Part shown: positions 47,142 to 55,146 of the stretch, in pieces | Position numbering within the stretch: position 1 is the stretch's first letter | How the letters are laid out: every line of letters starts with the position of its first letter | NCBI RefSeq assembly: GCF_002968285.2 | Contig: NZ_CP134400.1 | Coordinates: 682,001 to 746,000, forward strand | Length of the DNA stretch: 64,000 bases | DNA from: Mycobacterium sp. ITM-2016-00318 | Lineage (GTDB): Bacteria; Actinomycetota; Actinomycetes; Mycobacteriales; Mycobacteriaceae | Direction: 5' to 3' | Notes under the pieces: model-generated | The model's database searches: none | What the model was told of the DNA's origin: nothing | What the model saw: the letters and a program-made list of their open reading frames with translations, nothing else | Position numbers and translations under genes: made by a program

Positions 47142-47846
47142 ATGTCCGACCACGGTCACGATCACTCGCGAACCGTCAAGCCGATGGTGGATGAGATCAC
47201 CGATTTCGAGGTGCTCGAGATCGCCTTGCGCGAATTGTGCATCGAGAAGGGGCTTTTCACGGCCGAGGAACACCGACTGTTCACCGAGTATGCCGAGCAC
47301 ATCGGGCCGACTCCCGGTGCGCGTCTGGTCGCAAAGGCCTGGCTGGACGACGACTTCAAGGAGCTCGCGATCTCCGATGCCGTCGCCGCCGCCAAAGAGG
47401 TCGGCATCGACTGGCTCGAACCGACCGGCTTCGGCACCCCTAGCGACTTCGTGGCGTTCAAGATCCTCGCCGACACCCCGTCTGTGCACAACGTCATCGT
47501 GTGCGCGCTCTGCTCCTGCTACCCGCGTCCGATCCTGGGCAACTCACCGGAGTGGTACCGCACCCCGAACTACCGGCGCCGCATCGTGCGCTGGCCACGC
47601 CAGGTGCTCTCCGAGTTCGGGCTCCAATTGCCCGACGACGTGGAGGTGCGGGTGGAGGATTCCAACCAGAAACACCGCTTCATGGTCATGCCGATGCGTC
47701 CGAAGGGCACCGATGGGTGGAGCGAGGATCAGCTGACCGAAATCATCACTCGCGACTGCCTCATCGGGGTCGCACTGCCACGGCCGGCTGTCACGACGAA
47801 CGTCACCCCCTTGGTCCGTGCGGCGATCCGGCCGATCGAAGAGTGA
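47142..47846 (+). CDS. Thiocyanate hydrolase gamma / nitrile hydratase alpha-type metal subunit
   Basis: A 234-residue catalytic subunit. The metal claw is in VIVCALCSCYPRPILGNSPE (CxxCSC, ~residue 123); two of these cysteines are normally oxidised and bind Co(III) or Fe(III). The tyrosine after CSC favours cobalt, but the alanine in CALC is unlike both the usual Co (CTLC) and Fe (CSLC) types. NYRRRIVRWPRQVLSEFG and the long acidic N-terminus (FTAEEHRLFTEYAEHIGP) fit the gamma subunit of thiocyanate hydrolase. ATG 47142; its stop overlaps the next start (GTGA). Confidence 0.85.
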   Translation: MSDHGHDHSRTVKPMVDEITDFEVLEIALRELCIEKGLFTAEEHRLFTEYAEHIGPTPGARLVAKAWLDDDFKELAISDAVAAAKEVGIDWLEPTGFGTPSDFVAFKILADTPSVHNVIVCALCSCYPRPILGNSPEWYRTPNYRRRIVRWPRQVLSEFGLQLPDDVEVRVEDSNQKHRFMVMPMRPKGTDGWSEDQLTEIITRDCLIGVALPRPAVTTNVTPLVRAAIRPIEE

Positions 47847-48223
47847 CCGAGGTGGTCGACGAAACCCCGAGCGGCGGTGACGAATTCGCCGTTCTGACGG
47901 AGATCTCGAAGGTCGAGCAGACCTGGCCTGCGATGACGGCCAAATACGGTGTCGAAAACCCGTTGCCGCCGTGGAAGACCAGTCTTGACGGGCTGTGCGA
48001 TGCGTTGGACCGATCGTGTCGAGCCAACGACGAGCTGGACTTCACGTTCAAGCAACGCCGCGACGAGGAAGACGAGCTTTCGACCGACCGGTATGCCCAA
48101 TTGCCCTACCCCGAGAATCAACTTGTCTCACTTGCACACTCGCTGTTGAAGCGTGGTCTCATCGACGAAGCCGACCTGCGCGCGCGGCTCGCTTCGATCC
48201 GTTCCCGCCTCGAGGCGGAGTAG
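47843..48223 (+). CDS. Small activator/accessory protein of the thiocyanate hydrolase-like enzyme (P15K/NHase accessory type)
   Basis: A 126-residue protein with a helical N-terminal part (VEQTWPAMTAKYGVENPLPP) and LPYPENQLVSLAHSLLKRGL, similar to the nitrile hydratase beta N-terminal/accessory domain. Small proteins of this size serve as chaperones that load the metal into the alpha/gamma subunit. The GTG at 47843 overlaps the gamma-subunit stop by four bases, so the two are translated together. The chaperone role is inferred from size, position and likeness. Confidence 0.68.
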   Translation: MTEVVDETPSGGDEFAVLTEISKVEQTWPAMTAKYGVENPLPPWKTSLDGLCDALDRSCRANDELDFTFKQRRDEEDELSTDRYAQLPYPENQLVSLAHSLLKRGLIDEADLRARLASIRSRLEAE

Positions 48224-48329
48224 GCGGGAACTGCCGGTCCGGTACCGGCTGCCGGCCACGTGCAGCGTAACCGGGCAAAAGCCGAGAAAGGCCGGGCTAG
48301 CCCGAGTGCCTGCCGCGGCGTGTGGTCCC

Positions 48330-49247
48330 ATGAACGGGATGAAGGCGTTCGGAACCGGCGCGGGGCATCGGCCGGAGAACCTGGCGGTCGGCGGGGCGCT
48401 GACGACTGCCGCCTTTTTCTGCGTGGCATTGGTGGCGACCCTGGCGAAGGTGGCCGGTCAGCACACCTCGACCGGCGTGCTACTGCTCTTCCAGAATCTG
48501 ATCTGCCTGCTGTTCATGGTGCCGGTGGCGCTGCGCGGCGGAATGCCGCTACTGCGGACCGACAAGATCGGTCTGCACATTGTGCGTGCGGTGGCCGGAA
48601 CCGTGTGCTGGTACGCGCTATTCGTCGCGATAAAACTCATACCGCTGGCCAACGCGACGTTGTTGACCTACAGCGCGCCATTGTGGATGCCGCTCTTCGC
48701 GTGGGTGGTTACGCGCCAGCGGGTGGCTACGGCGACTTGGGTGGGGGCAGCCATCGGCTTCGCCGGGGTGATTCTGGTGCTTCAACCCCAGTCGCACAGC
48801 TTCAGCGCCGGCGAGGGTTTCGCGCTCATCGGCGCGCTGATGTTGGCGATCGCGATGATGTCCGTCCGTTGGTTGGGCGCGACGGAGCCGGTCACCCGGA
48901 TCCTCCTCTACTACTTCCTGCTCTCGACCGTGCTGACGATTCCGATCGCGGCCATCGACTGGCAGCCGTTCCCGGCACGGGCCGCGACGTGGTTGGTCGC
49001 TCTCGGGTTTGCGCAGTTCTTCTCACAGATCCTGCTCGTGGTTGCCTACCGGTACGCATCGGCGGAGAAGGTCGGGCCGTTCATCTACTCCGTGATCGTG
49101 TTCACCGCGGTTATCGACTGGCTCATGTGGGGCCACCGGCCGACGCTGTTCATGTACATCGGGATGGCCCTGGTGATCGGTGGTGGCCTCATCGCTGTCC
49201 GCGCCAGACCCGCCACCGCGGGCGACCCGTCACTGACGAATTCGTAA
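48330..49247 (+). CDS. EamA/DMT-family membrane transporter
   Basis: A 305-residue protein with ten membrane segments in two EamA repeats: the first around FFCVALVATLAKVAGQHTST and IPLANATLLTYSAPLWMPLF, the second around LLYYFLLSTVLTIPIAAIDW and VGPFIYSVIVFTAVIDWLMW. Members export or import small metabolites; the substrate is unknown. The ATG at 48330 is used; ATG 48339 is also possible. It lies 106 bp after the accessory gene in the same direction and may share its transcript. Confidence 0.86.
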   Translation: MNGMKAFGTGAGHRPENLAVGGALTTAAFFCVALVATLAKVAGQHTSTGVLLLFQNLICLLFMVPVALRGGMPLLRTDKIGLHIVRAVAGTVCWYALFVAIKLIPLANATLLTYSAPLWMPLFAWVVTRQRVATATWVGAAIGFAGVILVLQPQSHSFSAGEGFALIGALMLAIAMMSVRWLGATEPVTRILLYYFLLSTVLTIPIAAIDWQPFPARAATWLVALGFAQFFSQILLVVAYRYASAEKVGPFIYSVIVFTAVIDWLMWGHRPTLFMYIGMALVIGGGLIAVRARPATAGDPSLTNS

Positions 49248-49317
49248 ATTGCCGTCGTCAGATCACCGAGCGCATAGATTGTTAGCCGACGGCTCCGGTA
49301 TGCCGTTTCGATGCGAG

Positions 49318-50271
49318 GTGAAGCGCGTGATCGCGGGTATCAGGAGAGCGGCACGCCTGGCAGGAATGCGTCCCATGCCGCAATGGGGTGGCCGGCCGAA
49401 CATCGATCTTCGCGGTAAGCGCATATTGCTGACGGGGGCGTCGTCGGGGATCGGTGCCGTTGCTGCGGAAAAGCTCGCCGCGACGGGGGCGACCGTGATC
49501 GCGGTCGCCCGCCGTGAGCCGCTATTGCACGACGTCGTCTCGCGGATAATCGCATCGGGAGGATCGGCAGTCGCCGTTCCGGTGGACCTGGCCGACTTCG
49601 ATCAGGTGGACGAACTCGCGAGAACCGTTGGCGCGGTGGATATCCTGATCAACAACGCCGCACGCTCGATTCGCAGACCTCTGGCCGAGTCGCTGGAACG
49701 CTGGCATGACATCGAACGTGTCATGCAGCTCAACTATTTCGCGCCGCTGCGGCTGATTCGCGGTGTCGCGCCCGGCATGATGGAACGCGGTGACGGTCAC
49801 ATCATCAATGTCGCGACGTGGCGGGTATTGCCGGAGTCCTCACCGCTTTTCGCCGCCTACAACGCATCGAAAGCGGCGTTGAGCGCGGTGAGCCGCGTCA
49901 TCGACACCGAGTGGGGTGACTGCGGCGTCCACTCCACCACTGTGTACTACCCGCTGGTTGCGACGCCGATGATCGCGCCAACCCGCGCATACGAAGGAAT
50001 TCCGGCGCTTTCTTGCGAGGAGGCCGCCGAATGGATGGTCACCGCCGCGCGCACCAGGCCCGTCCGCATCGCGCCGCGCAAGGCGCTCGCTCTGCGCGCA
50101 CTCGACGTCGTCGCACCCCGTGCACTCAACAAAGTCCTCGAACGCGAGACGAATCGAATGAACGCCAAGGTTCGCATGGATGCTGAACAGGCCCAGCACG
50201 TACACCGCCCCGCTGCAGTCGTAATAGAGCCGGCGCCTGCGGTCACGGAGTCGCTGACAGGACGCGGATGA
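49318..50271 (+). CDS. Short-chain dehydrogenase/reductase (SDR)
   Basis: A ~317-residue oxidoreductase. The cofactor motif is LLTGASSGIGAVAAEKLAAT (TGxxxGIG), then DILINNAARSIRRPL (NNA) and the active-site YNASKAALSAVSRVI (YxxxK). The position usually held by the catalytic serine reads NVATWRVLPESS, so the serine is not where expected; related mycobacterial SDRs share this pattern. Substrate unknown, perhaps a lipid ketone. GTG 49318 is chosen (GTG 49327 also fits). Its end overlaps the convergent DUF4239 gene by 29 bp. Confidence 0.82.
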   Translation: MKRVIAGIRRAARLAGMRPMPQWGGRPNIDLRGKRILLTGASSGIGAVAAEKLAATGATVIAVARREPLLHDVVSRIIASGGSAVAVPVDLADFDQVDELARTVGAVDILINNAARSIRRPLAESLERWHDIERVMQLNYFAPLRLIRGVAPGMMERGDGHIINVATWRVLPESSPLFAAYNASKAALSAVSRVIDTEWGDCGVHSTTVYYPLVATPMIAPTRAYEGIPALSCEEAAEWMVTAARTRPVRIAPRKALALRALDVVAPRALNKVLERETNRMNAKVRMDAEQAQHVHRPAAVVIEPAPAVTESLTGRG

Positions 50272-51034
50272 CTTCGTGCAGCGGCTCCGGCGACGCGCCG
50301 ATTTCGCCGATGAATGGATGCGACAGTTCCAGCACTAGGAACAGTTGGGCGCCAACGAGCACGCCGAGTATTGCGACCATCGTGTAGTGTGTCGCGGGTT
50401 TCTCAACGCCGTAGATGATCGCGCAGCCGAGGAGTAGCCCGCTGGTAACGAGTATGACCGCCCACAGCGACCAGGGTGGACCGACGTCGGTGCGGGACTG
50501 CAGGACTCGTTGCGTGCGGGCCTGACTGAGGCTGTCGAGGTTGGCGAAGGACGCTCTCAGGACTGCCTCCTGGGCGCTGGTTTGCGTCTGGACTTTCTCA
50601 TAGTCGGAGCGCAGCCGGGCGAGCGCTTCGTCGGCCGGTGGATGATGACGGCCGTCTGCCGCCTCGCTCCATTCGGTGATCGCGGCGTTCTCGAAAGCCA
50701 GAAGACTCTGGCGAATTCGGTCGCGATCCGGCTGGTCGAAGACGCGCAGACTTGTGGCCAGTTCCACCCCCGCCGCTCCTTCGGTTCGCGCCTTGCCGTC
50801 GGCGTTGTTGACCTGCCCCCACATCGCCGACACGACGAAACCGATGAAGAAGGCGAATACGAAGCCGACAACCCCGAAGGCGAACTTCGTCACGTCGTTG
50901 TGTTCGTCGCCCCGAAGATGCGGAAATCGCCGCCGGACCACGATCTGCACGGCGATGGCTCCAGCTGTCGTGACGACGATGACTCCGAGCAGTAACAGCC
51001 ACGGCGGTAGGTTGCTCACCAACCACTGACTCAC
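50243..51034 (-). CDS. DUF4239-type membrane protein
   Basis: A 263-residue protein. Two N-terminal helices (residues ~11-30, WLLLLGVIVVTTAGAIAVQI; ~50-72, FAFGVVGFVFAFFIGFVVSA) are followed by a ~110-residue soluble helical loop and two C-terminal helices (~190-210 and ~220-240). This is the DUF4239 layout, related to bestrophin-like channels. Function unknown. It overlaps the convergent SDR gene by 29 bp. Confidence 0.75.
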   Translation of the reverse strand: MSQWLVSNLPPWLLLLGVIVVTTAGAIAVQIVVRRRFPHLRGDEHNDVTKFAFGVVGFVFAFFIGFVVSAMWGQVNNADGKARTEGAAGVELATSLRVFDQPDRDRIRQSLLAFENAAITEWSEAADGRHHPPADEALARLRSDYEKVQTQTSAQEAVLRASFANLDSLSQARTQRVLQSRTDVGPPWSLWAVILVTSGLLLGCAIIYGVEKPATHYTMVAILGVLVGAQLFLVLELSHPFIGEIGASPEPLHEVIRVLSATP

Positions 51035-51169
51035 AGCCGGTCCTCCTCAGGACGACGGATCGCGCGATCCACGCGGACCGGGCTTTCCGACTGTAGGTGT
51101 CGGCCGCGTTCAGGAAGTGGCGAATCTGAGATTCTCGCGGCAACTCCACGAAGCCCGCTCGGCTGACGA

Positions 51170-52831
51170 TCAGGACATCGACTCGTCCAGTTCACCGAGC
51201 GAGGCGATCAGGACGCTGTTGGCCGAGTAATCGACGGGGCACGCGATGACGCTGACGGTGTCGTCCTCCAGCGCCTGACGCAGCGTCGGCAGTAGTTCGG
51301 CCGCCGAGGTGATGCGGTAACCCTTCGCGCCGAAGCTCTCGGCGTAGGCCACGAAGTCGGGGTTGGAGAACTTCGTCTCGACGTTGTGGCCGATCTCGAG
51401 GTCCATCTTCCAGCTGATCAAGCCGAAGGCATTGTCGTCCCAGATCAAGATCACGAACGGTGTGTTGAGGCGCAGCGCGGTCTCGATCTCCTGCGAGTTC
51501 ATCAGGAATGCGCCATCGCCGGTGGCGACGAGAACCTTCGAATCAGGTCGCGCGATCTTGGCGGCGATCGCCCCTGGCACCGTCCAGGCCATCGTTGAAA
51601 GCCCATTGGAGATCAGGCAGGTGTTCGGCTCATAGGTCGGATAGAGCCTGGCCATCCACATCTTGAGAGCACCGGTATCGACCAGAGCGATGTCGTTGCG
51701 CTGCAGCGCTTCGCGCGTATCCGCCACAATGCGGGCAGGGGTGAGCGGGAAACTGTCGTCGGCACGCCCGCGGTCGAGTTCTCCCGACAGCAGCTCACGG
51801 ATCTTCACGTGCGTCTCTGAATGCGGGTGTTCGCGGGTCACCTGCGACGCGAGTGCATCGAGAGTGCGACCGATGTCGCCCTGCAACCCGACCGCGACGT
51901 CATAGTGCACATCCACCTCAGCCGGAAAGCGATGGATGTGGATGATCTTCGTATCGCCGCTGGGATTGATTCGGACCGGATCGAACTCCTGCAGTTCAAA
52001 GCCCGCGGCGACGATGACGTCGGCCTGGTCGAAGCCGAAGTTGACATAGTCACGGCGCATGAAGCCCACCGCGCCGAGTGCGAGCGGGTGATCGTCAGGG
52101 ATGACGCCCTTGCCGTGGAAGGTTGCCGCCACAGGAATCAGCAGCGCCTCTGCGAATCTGCGAACCGCGTCAGCCGCTCCGCCGCGAGCGGCCCCGTGAC
52201 CGGCCAGCAGGATGGGATTGCGTGCGAAGCGCAGGATCTCCACTGCCCGCTCCAGCTGGGCGTCCGACGGGTCGTCGGGTCGCGGCACGTTGACGTGCAG
52301 GGGACTGGCATCCGATGCGGCAGGCGCTTCCTCGACATCCTCGGGCACAGCGAGATAGACGGCGCCGGGGCGCTCGGTCTGAGCCAGCTTGAAGGCCTTC
52401 CGGATCATCTCCGGCACGGCCGACGGCGTCGCGACAAGGGCTGACCACTTTGTCGCGGGTTCGAACATCGAGACGAGGTCGACACCCTGGTGAGACTCTT
52501 TGTAGTTCCGGTTCATTCCGACTTGCGCCGAGATCGCCAGCACCGGAGTGGAGTTCGTCGTGGCGTCGGCGACGCCGAGCAGGAGGTTGATGGCTCCAGG
52601 CCCCAGCGTTGCCGAGCACACGCCGGCTCTACCCGTCAGTCGTCCGTACACCTCGGCCATGAATGAGGCGCCCTGCTCGTGTCGGGTCAGCACGTATTCG
52701 ATCGACGACTTCGACACCGCCTCGGTGAAGCGGATGTTCTCCTCGCCGGGAATGCCGAAGACGTGGGTGACCCCCTCGTTCTCCAGGCATTCGACGATCA
52801 GCTGCGCGGTCGTGCGACTCGATTCGCCCAT
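51170..52831 (-). CDS. Thiamine-diphosphate enzyme, acetolactate synthase large-subunit type (AlsS-like)
   Basis: A 553-residue cytoplasmic enzyme. N-terminal Pyr domain: GVTHVFGIPGEENIRFTEAV, the catalytic glutamate in YVLTRHEQGASFMAEVYGRL, and SATLGPGAINLLLGVADATT. Central domain: ILLAGHGAARGGAADAVRRF. C-terminal PP domain: VATGDGAFLMNSQEIETALR with the GDG-N metal/ThDP motif. It probably condenses two pyruvates to acetolactate; no small regulatory subunit is nearby, so the catabolic AlsS type is likely. Confidence 0.87.
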   Translation of the reverse strand: MGESSRTTAQLIVECLENEGVTHVFGIPGEENIRFTEAVSKSSIEYVLTRHEQGASFMAEVYGRLTGRAGVCSATLGPGAINLLLGVADATTNSTPVLAISAQVGMNRNYKESHQGVDLVSMFEPATKWSALVATPSAVPEMIRKAFKLAQTERPGAVYLAVPEDVEEAPAASDASPLHVNVPRPDDPSDAQLERAVEILRFARNPILLAGHGAARGGAADAVRRFAEALLIPVAATFHGKGVIPDDHPLALGAVGFMRRDYVNFGFDQADVIVAAGFELQEFDPVRINPSGDTKIIHIHRFPAEVDVHYDVAVGLQGDIGRTLDALASQVTREHPHSETHVKIRELLSGELDRGRADDSFPLTPARIVADTREALQRNDIALVDTGALKMWMARLYPTYEPNTCLISNGLSTMAWTVPGAIAAKIARPDSKVLVATGDGAFLMNSQEIETALRLNTPFVILIWDDNAFGLISWKMDLEIGHNVETKFSNPDFVAYAESFGAKGYRITSAAELLPTLRQALEDDTVSVIACPVDYSANSVLIASLGELDESMS

Positions 52832-52841
52832 GCTCGCGAGC

Positions 52842-53342
52842 CTAGTCCCGCGAGGGCACCGCTACGGGCGTGAAGCGAATCGCGAAGTAGTGCTCGCGCT
52901 CGCAGAGGGCCGCGAAATCCGTGACGGTGGGAATTTTGCCTGCACAGAACTTCAACCCCATCATGCGCTGTGCGCGCCTCAGGCCGTACGCCTGTGCTGC
53001 CCGGTGAGCCAGATCGCCGACGACAGCGCCGTCGTCGATGAGCTCGCCCCGCACGGCTGTCGACCGACCGTCGTGCAGAACTCGCGCGTCGGCGCCACCG
53101 CGGAAATTGGCCTTCCACGACGCGCTCGTCATGGCGTAGAGCACACCATCGATCCGATGAGCGCTGAGCGGAATCGAGTATCGACGCCCCGTTCTGCGGC
53201 CGGCGACGTCGACGACCATCATCTGGTTGCGCAAGCTGCCCGCCACCGGTGTCCGTAGGAAGCGCCGCATGAAGGGATTGGCGGCGTGTAGAAGCGACAC
53301 CGGAGGATGTGCGATCCTCACTGCGGGAGCCGTATTCGTCAC
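52842..53342 (-). CDS. Deazaflavin (F420)-dependent nitroreductase-family protein (DUF385/Ddn-like)
   Basis: A 166-residue split-barrel protein. The Ddn-family core is VAGSLRNQMMVVDVAGRRTG (GRxSG-like) and MTSASWKANFRGGADARVLH (NW-N region replaced by SWKANFR). Members use coenzyme F420 or FMN to reduce quinones or other substrates. No signal peptide; about normal length. It lies in the same direction as the AlsS-like gene, 10 bp upstream of it, and 6 bp downstream of the DUF1906 gene. Confidence 0.75.
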   Translation of the reverse strand: MTNTAPAVRIAHPPVSLLHAANPFMRRFLRTPVAGSLRNQMMVVDVAGRRTGRRYSIPLSAHRIDGVLYAMTSASWKANFRGGADARVLHDGRSTAVRGELIDDGAVVGDLAHRAAQAYGLRRAQRMMGLKFCAGKIPTVTDFAALCEREHYFAIRFTPVAVPSRD

Positions 53343-53348
53343 GGAACG

Positions 53349-54143
53349 TCAGCGGGCCATGTCCCACTGGCCGTAGTCGGGGGCGAGGATGTCGTCCTCG
53401 TCGACCTGGGTGCCGCCGAGGCTGATGCCGGGATCCGTTGGGGTGACGATCACTCGCTGATAGAGCACCGCCGCGGGTTCGCGCTCGCCGTTCGACCAGG
53501 CACGGGTCTGCCAGGCCCACCGGTATCCCGGGGTGGTCGAGTGGCCGATGACGTTGTCGGCGATCGCCCAGCCGCAGACTTCGGCGTGTCCGTAGACGCC
53601 GGTGCGTTCCACGCCGAGAACCGAGTTGATACCTCGAAGCCATTGCACCGCAGTGTTCTTCCACGTGGCGGCATCGATGTCCTCGTCGATGCTGAAGAAG
53701 ATCGGCGCGGACTCCGGTCCGCCGGCCGCGACATGTAGCAGCAGCGCCGTTTGGGCGTCCGCGACTCCACCGTCGTATCCGCGTGTGAAGTCCGACGGCG
53801 CGCCCGGCCAGTTCGGCTTACCGTACTGGTAGCAGCTGACGACCTGAAGACCCAACGCACGCAACGCGTCCGCGTACTCGCGGGTGACGGGTTTGAAGTC
53901 GAAGGTCGCACCCGGCCGTAGTTGGGAGACATACACCAGCGCACCGGTGTAGCCTGCTGCGGCCACGTCATCGGCGGGCACCAGCAGCGCGGTGAAGTCG
54001 ATCAGCTTTCCGTTGGCGGCCGACGCCTTCGGCGCCCTGGCCGTCGACGCCGCCATGCCCGCGAGAATCGGCGCCGCCAGCGCGTAGGTGAGGATGTCGC
54101 GCCGGGTCAAAGCGGAGGTGCGGCTATTCGGGTCCGACGACAC
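53349..54143 (-). CDS. Tat-exported DUF1906 (glycoside-hydrolase-like, Rv2525c-type) protein
   Basis: A 264-residue exported protein. The Tat signal has the twin arginine in SALTRRDILTYALAAPILAG. The mature domain is a TIM-barrel-like DUF1906 region: GYTGALVYVSQLRPGATFDF, VVSCYQYGKPNWPGAP, APIFFSIDEDIDAATWKNTA and RWAWQTRAWSNGE. Rv2525c, the M. tuberculosis relative, is linked to cell-wall metabolism. GTG 54143 (VSSDPNSRTS) overlaps the 3' end of the upstream cutinase gene by 20 bp, so the two are likely coupled. Confidence 0.8.
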   Translation of the reverse strand: MSSDPNSRTSALTRRDILTYALAAPILAGMAASTARAPKASAANGKLIDFTALLVPADDVAAAGYTGALVYVSQLRPGATFDFKPVTREYADALRALGLQVVSCYQYGKPNWPGAPSDFTRGYDGGVADAQTALLLHVAAGGPESAPIFFSIDEDIDAATWKNTAVQWLRGINSVLGVERTGVYGHAEVCGWAIADNVIGHSTTPGYRWAWQTRAWSNGEREPAAVLYQRVIVTPTDPGISLGGTQVDEDDILAPDYGQWDMAR

Positions 54144-54903
54144 GACACTCAGTTTGACATGCGGCCTGCAGATGCGCTTGCGGTTGAGCGACAGCGGCGG
54201 ATTGCGACGGTGCGACGGGAAGCGCCGTCGCCACCTTGGCTGCCGCGAAAGTGGCGGCCCGATCGACCATTCCTGTCTCCACGTACTGGGTGTGCGCGTT
54301 GAAGTCCCTGCCGCTCGAGCAGACGAAGTCGGCCTCGACGCACAGTTCGACGGTCTTGGCCGCATACAACGGACCCACCTCGACGTCCGGCTGGTTGATC
54401 ACCCGCATGAACCGGTCGTTGGGCTTACCGAACAAGGCGACAGCGACCACGTGTTGCGCCACGTCCTCGGGCATCGGATTGCGCACTCCCTCCGGCGCGC
54501 CATCCGGGATCACGTCTGCGGTGACGAAGCCGGCAACGGCGGCGCCCTGGGAGAAACCGCCGAGCACGATGTTCGTGTTGGGACAGTTCGCTGCCATGGA
54601 CTCGACCCGCGCGCTGGCGTCGCGGACGCCGTCAAGCGCTCGGGGGAATTCAGTGGTGGCGGGATAGTCGACGGGATACACGTCGAGCGATTTCGTGCCG
54701 AGGCGGGACCTCAGCGCGCTGACGAACGCTTCTCCTGTAGGGCCGAGGCCGGGCGCTTCCGCGGTGCCGCGCGCGAACACCACCTCGACATCGGGGCACG
54801 GCGCCGCGGACGCCGAGGGCACAGCGCCCAGCGACGACAGGCTCGCTGCTGCCGCCGCGAATATCGCGATACTTCGTCCGCTCACGGCGCCATGCTGACA
54901 CAT
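54124..54903 (-). CDS. Cutinase-family serine esterase (secreted)
   Basis: A ~259-residue secreted hydrolase. The signal peptide ends around PSASAAPCPDVEVVFARGT. The nucleophile motif is VLGGFSQGAAVAGFV (GxSxG), the acid and histidine are near EADFVCSSGRDFNAH, and the disulfide cysteines APCPD ... AANCPN and LCVEADFVC are in place. Culp-family proteins of mycobacteria hydrolyse esters and phospholipids in the envelope. ATG 54903 or GTG 54885 may start it. A ~25-residue Ala/Gln-rich tail (SQSAAVAQPQAHLQAAC) is extra. Confidence 0.88.
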   Translation of the reverse strand: MCQHGAVSGRSIAIFAAAAASLSSLGAVPSASAAPCPDVEVVFARGTAEAPGLGPTGEAFVSALRSRLGTKSLDVYPVDYPATTEFPRALDGVRDASARVESMAANCPNTNIVLGGFSQGAAVAGFVTADVIPDGAPEGVRNPMPEDVAQHVVAVALFGKPNDRFMRVINQPDVEVGPLYAAKTVELCVEADFVCSSGRDFNAHTQYVETGMVDRAATFAAAKVATALPVAPSQSAAVAQPQAHLQAACQTECRVVGPE

Positions 54904-55146
54904 CTCTGTGGCGAGCGTATTGGAAAAGCAAACAGCTAATAAACGTCTTATCAAGTGGTTATCAATGGCTTAATGAATTTGATGTCCGTGCAATTCCCCG
55001 ACGCGGTTGATCTGGTCACACGGCCAAACTCGCGAACGTGCAGCCGTTGCGAGAATTCGCGCCGAATTTCGCACAGCTCTCACGTTCGGCGAGCTCAAAC
55101 CAGCGGGGACGTAACGAGTTTCGGGTTTGACGCCAACGCCAGCTCA

